From positions 9,486,001-9,550,000 of the forward strand of contig NZ_CP017248.1 of NCBI RefSeq assembly GCF_001735805.1: a DNA stretch of 64,000 nucleotides, in the 5' to 3' direction. This document shows positions 52,853 to 61,956 of this stretch, piece by piece; within the stretch, counting starts at the first letter, position 1, and the number at the start of each line of letters is the position of its first letter. The DNA is from Streptomyces fodineus (GTDB taxonomy: Bacteria; Actinomycetota; Actinomycetes; Streptomycetales; Streptomycetaceae). The translations under genes were made by a program, and so were the position numbers. The notes under the pieces are model-generated. The model was not told the DNA's origin. It made no database searches and was given only the letters and a program-made list of their open reading frames with translations.

Positions 52853-53792
52853 TCACCATGCGTTGATGACCGGCGCGTCGTGTTCGTACTGCCGCCAGGC
52901 CTCGTTGAGGCGCGCGAGCCGGTTCGCGGCGGCGATGCCATGCAGGGACGCGACCTTGCCGTCGCCGACTTCGAACGCCACGGCGCCCACGACCCGGTCG
53001 TCGACCACGGCGAGGACGGCCGGGGAGCCGTTGACCAGCGCGATGTGGAACGCGGGGGAGCCGCCCGCCAGGCGCCGCTTCGCCGGAGTGGGCTTGAAGC
53101 CGGCCCGTACGTAGGAGGCGACGCGCTCGCGCGTCTTGTACCGCAGCAGCCGCCGGGCCAGTCCATAGCCGTCCGAGACCGCGGTCACGTCGGCGGTGAG
53201 CATCGCCACCAGCCGTTCGGTGCGCCCCGAGGTGGCGGCGGCGAGGAACTCCTCGACGATCCGGCGCGCGGACGCGGGGTCCACCTGGTCACCGCCGCGG
53301 CGCTCGGCGGCGATCCGGCGTCGGGCCCGGTGGACATGCTGCTGGCTCGCGGACTCGGTGATGTCGAGGATCCCGGCGATCTCGGCGTGGGGGTAGGAGA
53401 AGGCCTCGCGCAGGACGTAAGCGGCCCGCTCGACCGGCGAGAGGCGCTCCATGAGGGTCAGCACGGCCAAGGACACCGATTCGCGCTGCTCGAAGGTATC
53501 GGCAGGGCCGAGCATAGGGTCGCCCTCGAGGAGTGGCTCGGGCAGCCATGCTCCGACAGCGCGCTCATGGCGCGTCTGCGCCGAGCGGAGCCGGTCGAGG
53601 CAGAGATTGGTGACGACCTTGGTCAGCCATGCCTCCGGCGCCTCGATGCGTTCCCGGTCCGCGGCCTGCCAGCGCAGGAACCCCGTCCTGCACGGCGTCC
53701 TCGGCGTCGGCCGCCGAGCCGAGCAGACGGTACGCGAGCGAGGCCAGCCGGCCCCGGCTGGCCTCGAACCGATCGATGGCTGCGCTGTCCAT
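52853..53792 (-). pseudogene. sigJ: SigJ/ECF41-type sigma factor gene with a one-base frameshift
   Basis: From ATG 53792 the frame reads ASRGRLASLAYRLLGSAADA and AEDAVQDG, then shifts. Removing one base from the CCCC run at 53681-53684 restores FLRWQAADRERIEAPEAWLT, LDRLRSAQTRHERAVGAWLP with the ECF41 WLPEP motif, and region 4 YVLREAFSYPHAEIAGILD. A SnoaL-like regulatory C-terminus follows, with stop at 52853 and about 312 residues in all. ECF41 sigma factors carry this C-terminal domain in place of an anti-sigma partner. The oxidoreductase gene 10 nt upstream is the usual companion. The indel lies in a homopolymer, so a sequencing error is as likely as true loss. Confidence 0.88.
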
Positions 53793-53802
53793 GCCGAGCA
53801 GC

Positions 53803-54993
53803 CTATGCGGCGACCCTCACACCCGCCCGGTCAGGCGTGGTGGCCAGACGGCGCTTGCGCCTCGGTATGCCGAACGTCGGGTGGACGATGCTCCACCCGG
53901 CCCCCTTGAGCACGCCCGACTTGAGCCACGCGGCGGTCCGGCCGCCCAGGTACCAGGACTTCGACCGGACTTCCCCGTCCACCATCTGGAAGATCGCGTC
54001 CCGCCGCCCGAGGCTGATGTGGTTGCCGTAGTACTTCAGCCCGGTGGTCGGGACCTCGCTGCCCGTCAGGCGCGCGATGATCGCGGCGGTCGCCTGCATG
54101 TTGGTGTAGCCGGCCGAGGCGCAGGACATCGGCAGCGGCCGGCCGTTCTCGCCGATCGCGTAGGCGCCGTCACCGGCGGCGTAGACATCCGGGTGCGAGA
54201 CCGAGCGCATGGTGCGGTCGACGACGATCTGGCCGGTCTCGGCGACCTCCAAGCCGCCGGCGGCCGCGATGGGGTGCACGGCGAACCCCGCCGACCACAC
54301 GGTCACGTCGGCCGGGATGGACGTACCGTCGGCGGCGATCGCCCGTGTCGGCTCGACGGCTTCGATACCGGTGTGCTCGTGGACGGTGATGCCGAGCCGA
54401 TCGAAGGCCTGGCGCAGGTGACGGCGGGCCTTCGGAGAGAGCCAGGCGCCCAGCTCACCGCGGGCGGCGAGCGCGACCGAGAGGTCGGGCCGGGACTCGG
54501 CGAACTCGGTGACGGTCTCGATGCCGGTCAGCCCCTCACCGACGACCAGCACGGTGCCGCCCTCGCCCAGGCCCGCCAGGCGCTCGCGCAGACGCAGCGC
54601 CGAGGACAGGCCGGTCACATCGAAGGCGTACTCGGCCACACCCGGGACGTCATGGTGGGCTACTGAGCTGCCGAGCGCGTAGAGAAGCGTGTCGTACGCG
54701 AGCTCGCCGTCGCCGTCGACGCCATTCACTACGACGGCCCTGCGCTCGGGGTCGAGGCCGGTGACGCGCGCCAGGCGCAGCCGCACGCCGGTGCCCGCGA
54801 ACACGTCGGCGAGCTTGCGGAACGCGAGGTCCTGCCCGATCGCGAGCTGGTGGAGCCGCATCCGCTCAACGAAGTCGGGTACGGCGTTGACGACGGTGAT
54901 CTCGGTGTCGGCGGGGGAGAGCCGACGGGCCAGGTTTCCGGCGGCGAAGGCCCCGGCGTAACCAGCGCCGAGTACGACGATGCGGTGCTTCAT
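53803..54993 (-). CDS. FAD-dependent pyridine nucleotide-disulfide oxidoreductase (NDH-2-like) paired with ECF41
   Basis: The 396-residue protein starts at ATG 54993 with AGGAG 7 nt upstream. It has an N-terminal FAD motif IVVLGAGYAGAFAAGNLA, a second nucleotide motif VLVVGEGLTGIETVTEFAE and the closing FAD loop SHPDVYAAGDGAYAI. The layout is that of type II NADH dehydrogenases and related quinone or disulfide reductases without an active disulfide. ECF41 operons commonly contain such COE-type partners (carboxymuconolactone decarboxylase, oxidoreductase or epimerase), so it is probably a target of the sigma factor that follows it. Confidence 0.9.
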   Translation of the reverse strand: MKHRIVVLGAGYAGAFAAGNLARRLSPADTEITVVNAVPDFVERMRLHQLAIGQDLAFRKLADVFAGTGVRLRLARVTGLDPERRAVVVNGVDGDGELAYDTLLYALGSSVAHHDVPGVAEYAFDVTGLSSALRLRERLAGLGEGGTVLVVGEGLTGIETVTEFAESRPDLSVALAARGELGAWLSPKARRHLRQAFDRLGITVHEHTGIEAVEPTRAIAADGTSIPADVTVWSAGFAVHPIAAAGGLEVAETGQIVVDRTMRSVSHPDVYAAGDGAYAIGENGRPLPMSCASAGYTNMQATAAIIARLTGSEVPTTGLKYYGNHISLGRRDAIFQMVDGEVRSKSWYLGGRTAAWLKSGVLKGAGWSIVHPTFGIPRRKRRLATTPDRAGVRVAA

Positions 54994-55380
54994 GGCGTTG
55001 CTCCTGTCTCGTTCGCGTGCCCCTTGAACGAGACGGCGCCCCGATTGCTGACAGGAGTCGGATGTGACGCGGGTCACTGAACTGGCCAGGCGGTACCGAA
55101 GTCGGATGCCCGACCGCCGCTGCTTCCGCGCCTTTGGCGGTTGGCCGCATGGTCGGCTTCGTCGGGGATGACATGCCGGATGCCTCGAGTCCACGTGGAT
55201 GTCCCAGTTGATGTCACCGACCGCGTCGGCTCGGACTGTCCCCGCTGGAGCAGGAGTTCCCAAGTTCCGTTCAACGACTGGATTGATCGTCGGGGCGCTG
55301 TCCCAGCCCCTGGAGATGCTCGCCCCCTCTGACCGCTGAATACGGTAAGTGGGCCTGGTTGAGTGAGAGGACGCGATGAC
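54994..55380. other. Intergenic stretch with divergent promoters
   Basis: This is the region between the divergent oxidoreductase and nitroreductase genes. An ECF41-driven promoter is expected upstream of 54993, but I could not fix a motif. No gene-like frame was seen. Confidence 0.4.
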
Positions 55381-56046
55381 GTGGATGTGTATGAGGCCGT
55401 GGACAGTCGCAGGGCCGTGCGGGCGTTCAGCGCCGAGCCGGTACCGAAAGAGACACTCAAACGAGTGCTGGCTGCCGCGACGAGGGCTCCGTCGAGCGGG
55501 AACCTCCAGCCGTGGCACGTGTATGTCGTGACCGGCGAGCCCTTGGCCGAACTGAAGAGGCGCGCACGGGCCAGGGCACTGGCGGGAGACCCGGGTGACG
55601 AGCGGGAGTATCCGATGTACCCGGCCGAACTCTCCTCGCCGTATCTGGACCGCTTCTCCGCCGCTGCTGCCCAGCGGTACAAGGCGCTCGGAATCGAGCG
55701 CGACGACCCTGACAGGCCCATGAAGATCGCAGCCTTGAACTCGGAGGCGTTCGGGGCGCCCGTCGGCTTGTTCTGCTACCTCGACCGGACGATGGGGCCC
55801 GGGCAGTGGGGTGACGCGGGGATGTACTTGCAGACGGTCATGCTGCTACTGAGGGCGGAAGGGTTGCACAGCTGCCCCCAGGTGATGTGGACCATGTACC
55901 GCAAGACCGTCAGCCAGACAGTCGGAGCCGATGACGGGCTCGTGCTGTTCTGCGGCGTCTCGGTGGGATTCGAGAAGGAAGGCGTGCCGCTGCTGCGTAC
56001 CGGGCGGGCGGACATGACGGAAACGGTGAGCTTCGTGGGAGCGTGA
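55381..56046 (+). CDS. Nitroreductase-family FMN oxidoreductase
   Basis: About 221 residues from the GTG at 55381, with GAGAGGA 9 nt upstream (the frame is open to a GTG at 55363). Motifs of the FMN nitroreductase fold: VDSRRAVRAFSAEPVP at the N-terminus, ATRAPSSGNLQPWHVYVV, AAVAQRYKAL-like helix, DAGMYLQTVMLLLRAEGLHS and the closing VGADDGLVLFCGVSVGFE. These flavoenzymes reduce nitro groups, quinones or ring double bonds with NAD(P)H. The substrate is unknown. Confidence 0.9.
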   Translation: MDVYEAVDSRRAVRAFSAEPVPKETLKRVLAAATRAPSSGNLQPWHVYVVTGEPLAELKRRARARALAGDPGDEREYPMYPAELSSPYLDRFSAAAAQRYKALGIERDDPDRPMKIAALNSEAFGAPVGLFCYLDRTMGPGQWGDAGMYLQTVMLLLRAEGLHSCPQVMWTMYRKTVSQTVGADDGLVLFCGVSVGFEKEGVPLLRTGRADMTETVSFVGA

Positions 56047-56151
56047 CCGCTGGGCCGCCATCGGCAAGCCGCAGTGGTCCGCTCTCTCGCGGATCAGCAG
56101 TGAGACCGACCTGCCCGTCGGCCATGCAGGTGCTGTACCACCTCGCCGACT

Positions 56152-57060
56152 TCACATCCGGGCCGGCGTCGCTGTCTCGCCGTCGACAGGGATGCCCAGC
56201 CGGCCGGCCACGGTGGTGAGGGCCGTTCCCAGGGGGAGCGCGACCCGGGTGAGGGCGTGCCGGTCGCCCCGGGTCGGGTCCCGGTTGACGATCAGCACCG
56301 GCTTTTGGGCCTGGGCTGCTTGGCGGACGAACCGGAGCCCGGACATCACCGTCAGTGAGGAGCCCAGGACCAGCAGCGAGGCCGCTTCACGGACCAGTTT
56401 GCGGCAGTGCTCGACCCGCTGCGGAGGAACGGGTTCGCCGAAGAACACCACGTCCGGTTTGAGGATGCCGCCGCAGCTCGCGCAAGGCAGCGTGCGGAAG
56501 TCTGCGACCTGTTCGTCGGTGAGGTCGGCGTCGCCGTCCGGATTGATCCCGGCGGCCACCGGCTCGAAGCCCACATTGGCCGCCTCCAGGCGCCGGGCGA
56601 GTTCACGGCGCGGGCTGAAGGCGCCGCAGGAAAGACAGACGACCCGGTCCAGGCTTCCATGGAGCTCCACGACGCTGCTGCCGGCAGCCTGGTGCAGACC
56701 GTCGACATTCTGGGTGATGACACCCGAGAGCAGACCGTGTCGCCCGAACGCGGCCACGGCCCGGTGCCCGGCGTTGGGGAGGGCGCGGCCGAAGGTGCGC
56801 CAGCCGAGGTGGCTCCGCGCCCAGTACCGGCGCCGGGCCTGGGCACTGGCGGTGAACTCCTGGTAGGTCATCGGGGTGTGCCGGCTCAGGCTCCCGCCCT
56901 CGCCCCGGTAGTCGGGGATGCCCGACTCCGTGGAGAGGCCCGCCCCACTGAGCACCAGCACACCGCCCTTGCTCAGCGCATCGGCGACCGGCTCGAGATC
57001 CGTGCTGCCCGGCGGCAGGTCCTCGGTGGGGGTCCAGCTCAGAGTGGGGCGCATGTGCAT
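56152..57060 (-). CDS. Sir2-family NAD-dependent protein deacylase
   Basis: About 302 residues from ATG 57060 (ATGs at 57054, 57087 and 57153 are also in frame and none has a strong ribosome site). NAD-binding motif VLSGAGLSTESGIPDYRG (about 37-53), TQNVDGLHQ (116-124), catalytic His134 in VELHGSLD, and zinc ligands Cys142, Cys145, Cys193 and Cys196. The C-terminal Rossmann part has LLVLGSSLTVMSGLRFV. It removes acyl groups from lysines using NAD. The acidic insert between the Cys pairs (about 172-190) is longer than usual. Confidence 0.93.
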   Translation of the reverse strand: MHMRPTLSWTPTEDLPPGSTDLEPVADALSKGGVLVLSGAGLSTESGIPDYRGEGGSLSRHTPMTYQEFTASAQARRRYWARSHLGWRTFGRALPNAGHRAVAAFGRHGLLSGVITQNVDGLHQAAGSSVVELHGSLDRVVCLSCGAFSPRRELARRLEAANVGFEPVAAGINPDGDADLTDEQVADFRTLPCASCGGILKPDVVFFGEPVPPQRVEHCRKLVREAASLLVLGSSLTVMSGLRFVRQAAQAQKPVLIVNRDPTRGDRHALTRVALPLGTALTTVAGRLGIPVDGETATPARM

Positions 57061-57301
57061 GCCGCCAGGGTACGGAACAGGCCGCATTTGTAGGTTCTCA
57101 TTTCGTATGTCCTTTTCTCGCAGAGCATGGCCCATGTTCGGCCCAAAGGACAACGCGGTGAGACGAACAAGTGTCTTATGTTCACCCGTAGTAGTGCAGG
57201 TCGCACTTTCGGCTGTGCCGCGGTACCCGTCGGCGTGACACTGGAACTCAGCTGGTCGAGGCCGGGCCTATCACCGAGCCTTTCTCGCTCGGGGGTGGGG
57301 C

Positions 57302-58030
57302 ATGTCGCGCGTCGTCGGTGAAGTCTCCGTGAGTCTGCGTCGTACGGACGGGACCGTCGGCGAGGGCCGACTTGGCCTTCGACGGGCGCGGGTGATCTTA
57401 GGCCGTCGAAGCCCTGGCGGACCTTTCGCTGGCGGCACGGTCAGAAGCACTACTCGGGCACGTATTGGTCCTCGATCATGCGGGATCATGTGGTTTACGA
57501 GTCGCGACTCGAGTTGACGCGCCTGCTCTACGCTGACTTCGAGCGGAGCGTAACGGGTATCTGGGCCCAGCCGTTCCTGCTCACCGCCAGGGTGGATGTG
57601 CACGAAAGACGTCATGTCCCGGACTTTCTTGTTCGGCGGGACGGGCATGTGCCGCTGGTCGTCGATGTCAAACCATTTCACCTACTGAGCCGGCCGAAAA
57701 CGAACTACGCGCTTGGCTGGGCACGTGAGGTGGTACTGCCCCGCGGTTGGGACTTCGAGGTGTGGAGCGAGCCGCCGGAATCCGAATTGGCGAACCTCCG
57801 TTTTCTCGCGGGGTATCGCCGCGATTGGCTCTTCGATGAGGATCTGCTCACGGAGATTCAGCAAGCGGATTTGTGGGGGCCTCCCCGGGAGAGGCATTCC
57901 GTGCATTTCCTCCCATCCGGCCTGGAAAGTGCGGCAACTGTGCTACGGCTGCTGTGGTGCCAGCGCTTCGTGACCGACTTGACGGTGCCGCTGTCCGCAT
58001 GTCACGAACTGCGAAAGGGTAATGCCTCGG
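57302..58030 (+). pseudogene. TnsA-like transposase endonuclease subunit, frameshifted and isolated
   Basis: ATG 57302 (GGGGGTGGGG upstream) begins MSRVVGEVSVSLRRTDGTVG, like the N-terminus of TnsA-type proteins. Near 57390-57420 the reading moves to another frame: RTFRWRHGQKHYSGTYWSS, MRDHVVYESRLELTRLLYAD, RRHVPDFLVRRDG and VVDVKPFHLLSR. The D and VDVKP elements fit the restriction-like nuclease core. The frame goes on to 58428, but homology seems to end near 58030. No TnsB, TnsC or target selector is present, so this is a remnant of a Tn7-like element. Confidence 0.75.
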
Positions 58031-58352
58031 CGGTGGGCGCCGGAAGGCGCGACCTGCCGCCCCCGATAGGTGAAAGCGGCCAGGCCGACACGGACGTGGC
58101 GAACGAGCCAACTCGGCATGTGACGGTTGAACGGGTCCGGGTCCGCCACCGCATGCCGTCCATCAGTTGCCGTCGTGTCCACACGGGCGGACGGCCCGGC
58201 TTGATGCCCTGCGGCAACAACTGCTCCGTGGCCGGCGGAGAACTCATGGGTGTTCGCGCTGTCTGGTGCCGCTCCCCGACAGTACTCGTCGTCAGGGCTG
58301 AGCGGGCGGGGACGGCCTCCTGCCCACCGAGACATCTCACGACATCAACGTG

Positions 58353-58532
58353 TCAAGCGGCAGCGGCCAGTTCAGAGGGGAACGTGAGGTGTTCGTCGAA
58401 CAGTCCGCCGGTCTGGAGGCAGTGGTAGAGCTGCCCGATCAGGCGGTTGAACAGGTGTCGCTGCGCGTCTGCATGCCAGTCCCCTTGTTCGCGTCGACGA
58501 CGGTAGTGGGCGTCGGCTCCGGGCGAGGATCA
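58353..58532 (-). pseudogene. C-terminal relic of an IS110-family transposase
   Basis: The minus strand reads AHYRRRREQGDWHADAQRH, then LFNRLIGQLYHCLQTGGLFD and EHLTF, with a stop at 58353. This is the usual end of IS110/IS116 transposases. A stop codon interrupts the frame upstream of about 58532 and nothing of the catalytic domain remains. Confidence 0.7.
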
Positions 58533-58575
58533 CAGGGCTGAGAACGCCGCGGACGTGACCCGTCGTGGTGGTGGT

Positions 58576-59031
58576 TCAGTTGGGTGGTGTACGGGTGATG
58601 GAGCGGTTCCGGATGGGTGTACTGACGGGCGGTCGGGCAGCGCGGCGTTGTCTGGTCGCGCTCACTTGCCAGATGGCGAGGAGCAGGAGCGTGCCGGTTT
58701 CGGCGAGGAGGCTGAGGACGGCTTGTGGTGCCGGTTGCAGACCGCGCTCGGTGAATCCGAACACGCCAACGGTGCGCGAAGCGGTGAAGCCGCCGAGGGC
58801 GCCGAGCGCGACGCCTGCCTCGGAGATCCTCAGCAGCGGGGGTGGTGTCCCGATCAGCAGCAGGGGAGCGAGGGCGAAGGATGCGCTGGCTTGGAGCAGG
58901 AACAGGGGGCCGATGATGTGGATGAAGCGGTACCCGTCGATGTAGAGCTGGGCGTGGATGTATCCGCCCGCGGCGAGGGTTGCGGCGGTCGCCGCCCGCA
59001 GGGTGGGGACGAGGAATCTTTGGGTGTTCAT
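58576..59031 (-). CDS. Four-helix membrane protein, last gene of the cupredoxin operon
   Basis: The 151-residue protein starts at an ATG overlapping the stop of the metallophosphoesterase gene (ATGA). Hydrophobic segments: TLRAATAATLAAGGYIHAQL, FIHIIGPLFLLQASASFALA, ISEAGVALGALGGFTASRT and QAVLSLLAETGTLLLLAIWQ. The first contains YIHAQLYIDGYRFIHIIGP with histidines that could bind metal. I do not recognise a named family. Co-translation with a cupredoxin and a phosphoesterase suggests a membrane partner for redox or metal handling. Confidence 0.78.
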   Translation of the reverse strand: MNTQRFLVPTLRAATAATLAAGGYIHAQLYIDGYRFIHIIGPLFLLQASASFALAPLLLIGTPPPLLRISEAGVALGALGGFTASRTVGVFGFTERGLQPAPQAVLSLLAETGTLLLLAIWQVSATRQRRAARPPVSTPIRNRSITRTPPN

Positions 59032-60029
59032 GCCAGCCTCTGGTCCTTGATGGCCAGTTCGCGGTCGCCTTGGCGGTAGCCGACGCTGCGGATGCCGAGT
59101 GCGTCCTTGAGCTGCCGGGCAGGGACGACCTGGGGCGTGGGGGCGGGGGCGCGGCCCGGTTTGGGCAGTGGGTAGGCGGTGGTGGTGGCGGAGTGGAAGG
59201 TGATGTTGCCCTCTGTCTTGGTGAATAGTTGGTGGACGTGCCCATTGAGACAGGTGACGGAGGAGAAGCGGCGCAGGAGTGCGATGACTTTGAGAGCGTC
59301 GTCGGTGCTCCAGCCCCACTTCGGGTACATGGCGAACAGCGGGATGTGGCTGAAGACCACGACGGGGGTGTCTGATGGCAGTCCCGCCAGGTCTTTGCGT
59401 ACGAAGTCGATCTGCGCGTTGCCGAGGTGCCCGAGTTTCTCCAGGCTCAGGGTGTTGACCAGGGCGATGAAGTGCACGCCGTGGGTGTCGAAGCTGTACC
59501 AGCCGTCGCCGAGCGTGCCCATGCCGAAGGTCCGCCGGTAGGCGCGGCCTGCATCACCGATGGAGTCGTGTTCGCCCGGTACGGTGAAGACGCGGTCTGT
59601 CTTCATTCCGGTCATCATCTGCTTGACCTGGTCGAACTGCCCGGCCGTGGACAGGTGGGTCAGGTCGCCGCTGTGCATGACGAAGTCCGGTCTGAATCCG
59701 AGTGAGTTGACCTGGTTGATCGCTTCGTTGAATGAGCCGGCCACGTCCATGTTCGCCGGGCCCTGGAACCCGATATGGCTGTCGGAGACCTGCACGAACC
59801 GCAGCGCGCCGCTTACCGCCGCGGCGGCCCCGGCGGCGGCCCCGGCGTTGGTGTCCCGGGAGTCCGCGATGTGACTGATCACCTCTCCGCTGGCCACGGT
59901 CAGCACCACCGCGCCGCCGAACCATCCTGCGTGACGCATGAGTTGACGCCGAGTCATACCGTGTTCGGTTTCAGGCTGGCCGGCGTCGTCGGCCGGTGCT
60001 CCGTCGTGACGGTCGTAGTAGTCGGTCAT
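59028..60029 (-). CDS. Exported (Tat-type) calcineurin-like metallophosphoesterase
   Basis: The 333-residue protein has a perfect GGAGGTG site before ATG 60029, which overlaps the cupredoxin stop. A twin-arginine signal (MTRRQLMRHAGWFG, about 25-60) precedes the phosphoesterase core: VSDSHIG, HSGDLTHL, VPGEHDS, VFSHIPLF and NGHVHQL. These match the five metal-binding blocks, with Glu in place of the usual Asn in GN-HD. The Asn to Glu change would alter the active site, so substrate or metal preference may differ. It probably folds with metal in the cytoplasm before Tat export. Confidence 0.9.
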   Translation of the reverse strand: MTDYYDRHDGAPADDAGQPETEHGMTRRQLMRHAGWFGGAVVLTVASGEVISHIADSRDTNAGAAAGAAAAVSGALRFVQVSDSHIGFQGPANMDVAGSFNEAINQVNSLGFRPDFVMHSGDLTHLSTAGQFDQVKQMMTGMKTDRVFTVPGEHDSIGDAGRAYRRTFGMGTLGDGWYSFDTHGVHFIALVNTLSLEKLGHLGNAQIDFVRKDLAGLPSDTPVVVFSHIPLFAMYPKWGWSTDDALKVIALLRRFSSVTCLNGHVHQLFTKTEGNITFHSATTTAYPLPKPGRAPAPTPQVVPARQLKDALGIRSVGYRQGDRELAIKDQRLA

Positions 60030-60580
60030 CGGGTCACCTCCACGGTGGCGGTCATGAACGGATGGATGGTGCAGATGTAGGCGTAGGTGCCGGGCTTGGT
60101 GAACGTGTAGCTGTAGGCGGCGTGGGTGGCCAGGGCGGCCGAGTGCAGGGGGCCGCCCGATGCGGCGCTGGTGACGGTGTGGGCGTCGGTGTCCTGGTTC
60201 GTCCATGTCACCGTCGTGCCCGCTTTGACCTGCAGCGTGGCCGGAGAGAATGCGAAGTTCTTGATCGCGACGGCATTCCCGGTCACCGGTGCGGCCGCCG
60301 CGCCCGTGCTCGAGGTACTCATGGGCATGCTCATGCCGGGCATCGGGGAGGCGCCGGGAGCGGAGCCCGCCGTTTTCCCCGACCCCGTGGCCCCGGGCAT
60401 TCCGGCCGCCTGGTGCTGACCCGGACCGGGCGTGATGGCGCCGGCCCCGACGGACGAGGAATGCGACGACGGGCCGCATGAGCTGAGGAGCCCCAGCGCA
60501 CCGGCAGTGACGATGGTGGCGACGGTCAGCCCGGCCGCAGCACGGGATCGCCGAGTTGGTGGGCGAAGGTTCACGTACAT
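60026..60580 (-). CDS. Cupredoxin lipoprotein with Met-rich linker
   Basis: The 184-residue protein starts at ATG 60580. Residues 1-35 form a lipoprotein signal ending at Cys35 (LLSSC). The linker (about 36-98) is rich in Pro, Gly, Ser and Met (Met61, 80, 83, 85, 87). The C-terminal cupredoxin domain has VAIKNFAFSPATLQVKAGTT and a type 1 copper site of His134, Cys170, His173 and Met176 (DAHTV; YICTIHPFM). It should be an electron-transfer or copper-binding protein on the outer face of the membrane. The methionines could bind Cu(I). It heads a three-gene operon with overlapping junctions. Confidence 0.92.
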   Translation of the reverse strand: MYVNLRPPTRRSRAAAGLTVATIVTAGALGLLSSCGPSSHSSSVGAGAITPGPGQHQAAGMPGATGSGKTAGSAPGASPMPGMSMPMSTSSTGAAAAPVTGNAVAIKNFAFSPATLQVKAGTTVTWTNQDTDAHTVTSAASGGPLHSAALATHAAYSYTFTKPGTYAYICTIHPFMTATVEVTR

Positions 60581-61310
60581 GGTGTGTGTTCCTCACTGAT
60601 CAGGCGGAGACGGGAACTGCGCCGGCTCGGGCGCACGCAACCGCAGGGATGTGGTGGATGGCGCGTTCATGGGCACGCGTCCCTCGCGGACCCAGCGAGC
60701 GAGCCTGGGTGCCGCCCCGTGCCGGCTGCCCGCCTCGAGGTGCTCCGCGCTGCGCATCCGCCCTGCCACGCCACGAAGATGAAGGCGGCACGCGGCAGTT
60801 CGCCCGAGCAGGCAGCCGCGAGCGACTCGGGTTAGGTCGGCATCGCCCATACGGGTGATGCGCACACTGGCCGGATGCTCTGCCCCGGTTGCCGCACAGC
60901 TGCCGATCACTGTGCGTAGCGCCATCGGCGTGGTGTGTGCCGGACATCGGTCGGGGCTGCAGAGTGGCACCGGCTTCGATGCACGGGGGCAGGGGAGCGG
61001 GGCCCGTGGCGAGAGCGCGTGCGTCGCGTGGTGCATTTCGGTCACCCCTGTTCCACCCCTTGTCGCAGGGGAAGCGATGAGGAGTTGCGCGTAAGCCGGT
61101 TCTTGTTCGCCTCCACGGACGGCATGGCTCCTGCGGTTCGATGGATACGCACCTTTTGTGGGACTTCATGGGATCACTGCAGTTCAGCCGGTCCCGGATC
61201 CGCGCATGCTTGATCATGGCGAGGTCGTAACGCCGCAAGGGCGTACCACCTGCAGTACTCGCAGCGCGTGACCGGCGCCGAGCTGCTCATACAGGACAAA
61301 GCGGCCGTAT
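60581..61310. other. Gene-poor stretch between divergent operons
   Basis: 730 bases without a convincing gene. Minus-strand frames reaching 60593 and 60600 are long but Arg/Pro/His-rich and motif-free. Promoters for the cupredoxin operon and for the ECF sigma gene must lie here. The AT-richer patch 61140-61200 is the best candidate region for the latter. Confidence 0.45.
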
Positions 61311-61931
61311 ATGCCGGATGATCGTCTTATGCCCTGGAGTTCCCGAAAGCGTGGTTCAAGGACCGATCCGGATCGCTCCGCGCACCGTGTCTCTGATAGA
61401 GGGACCCTCTCGACCGCAGATGAGGAACTGCTGCGCACTCTGTACGCGGAGCACGCAGGAGCCCTGTTCCACTACGTGCTGCGACTGACCTCAGGAGACT
61501 GGCAATGGGCAGAGGACGTGGTACAGGAGACACTGCTGCGAGCGTGGCAGCATCCCGCCGCGTTCGACCCCGCACGCGGCCCGGCCCGGGCCTGGCTGTG
61601 TACGGTCGCTCGACACCTGGTCATCGACGCCCACCGGGCCCGGCAGTCCAGGCCGGCCGAGGTCGGCGGCGATGTGCTGGAGCGAGCCGCCGAGCAGAAG
61701 CCGGGCAAGGACGAGATCGAGCAGGCACTGCAGAGCTGGGCGGTTGCCGAAGCCGTCCGGTCACTGTCCCCGGACCACCGCGCCGTCCTGCTGGAGACCT
61801 ACTACCGGGGCCGGACCATGGCGGAGGCCGCACAGGTGCTGGGCATCCCGCTGGGCACAGTGAAGTCGCGGACGTACTACGCCCTGCACGCCCTGCGGCT
61901 GGCGCTGCAGGAACGGGGGATCGAGCCATGA
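61311..61931 (+). CDS. ECF sigma factor of the SigL/SigK type
   Basis: The 206-residue protein starts at ATG 61311 (ATG 61329 is possible). Region 2 spans about 38-105: LRTLYAEHAGALFHYVLRLT, AEDVVQETLLRAWQHP and ARAWLCTVARHLVIDAHRAR. Region 4 spans about 140-200: SLSPDHRAVLLETYYRGRTM, then AAQVLGIPLGTVKSRTYYAL. It is a compact, typical ECF sigma factor. A zinc anti-sigma gene follows after 25 nt, so activity is probably released by a redox or envelope signal. The arrangement matches actinobacterial SigL-RslA and SigK-RskA pairs. Confidence 0.93.
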   Translation: MPDDRLMPWSSRKRGSRTDPDRSAHRVSDRGTLSTADEELLRTLYAEHAGALFHYVLRLTSGDWQWAEDVVQETLLRAWQHPAAFDPARGPARAWLCTVARHLVIDAHRARQSRPAEVGGDVLERAAEQKPGKDEIEQALQSWAVAEAVRSLSPDHRAVLLETYYRGRTMAEAAQVLGIPLGTVKSRTYYALHALRLALQERGIEP

Positions 61932-61956
61932 CCGTGGCGGGTAGGAGGCGGCGACC

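Noticed and set aside
60600..61238. A 212-codon minus-strand gene before the ECF sigma operon
   Set aside because: The translation is Arg/Pro/His-rich without motif, ribosome site or third-position bias.
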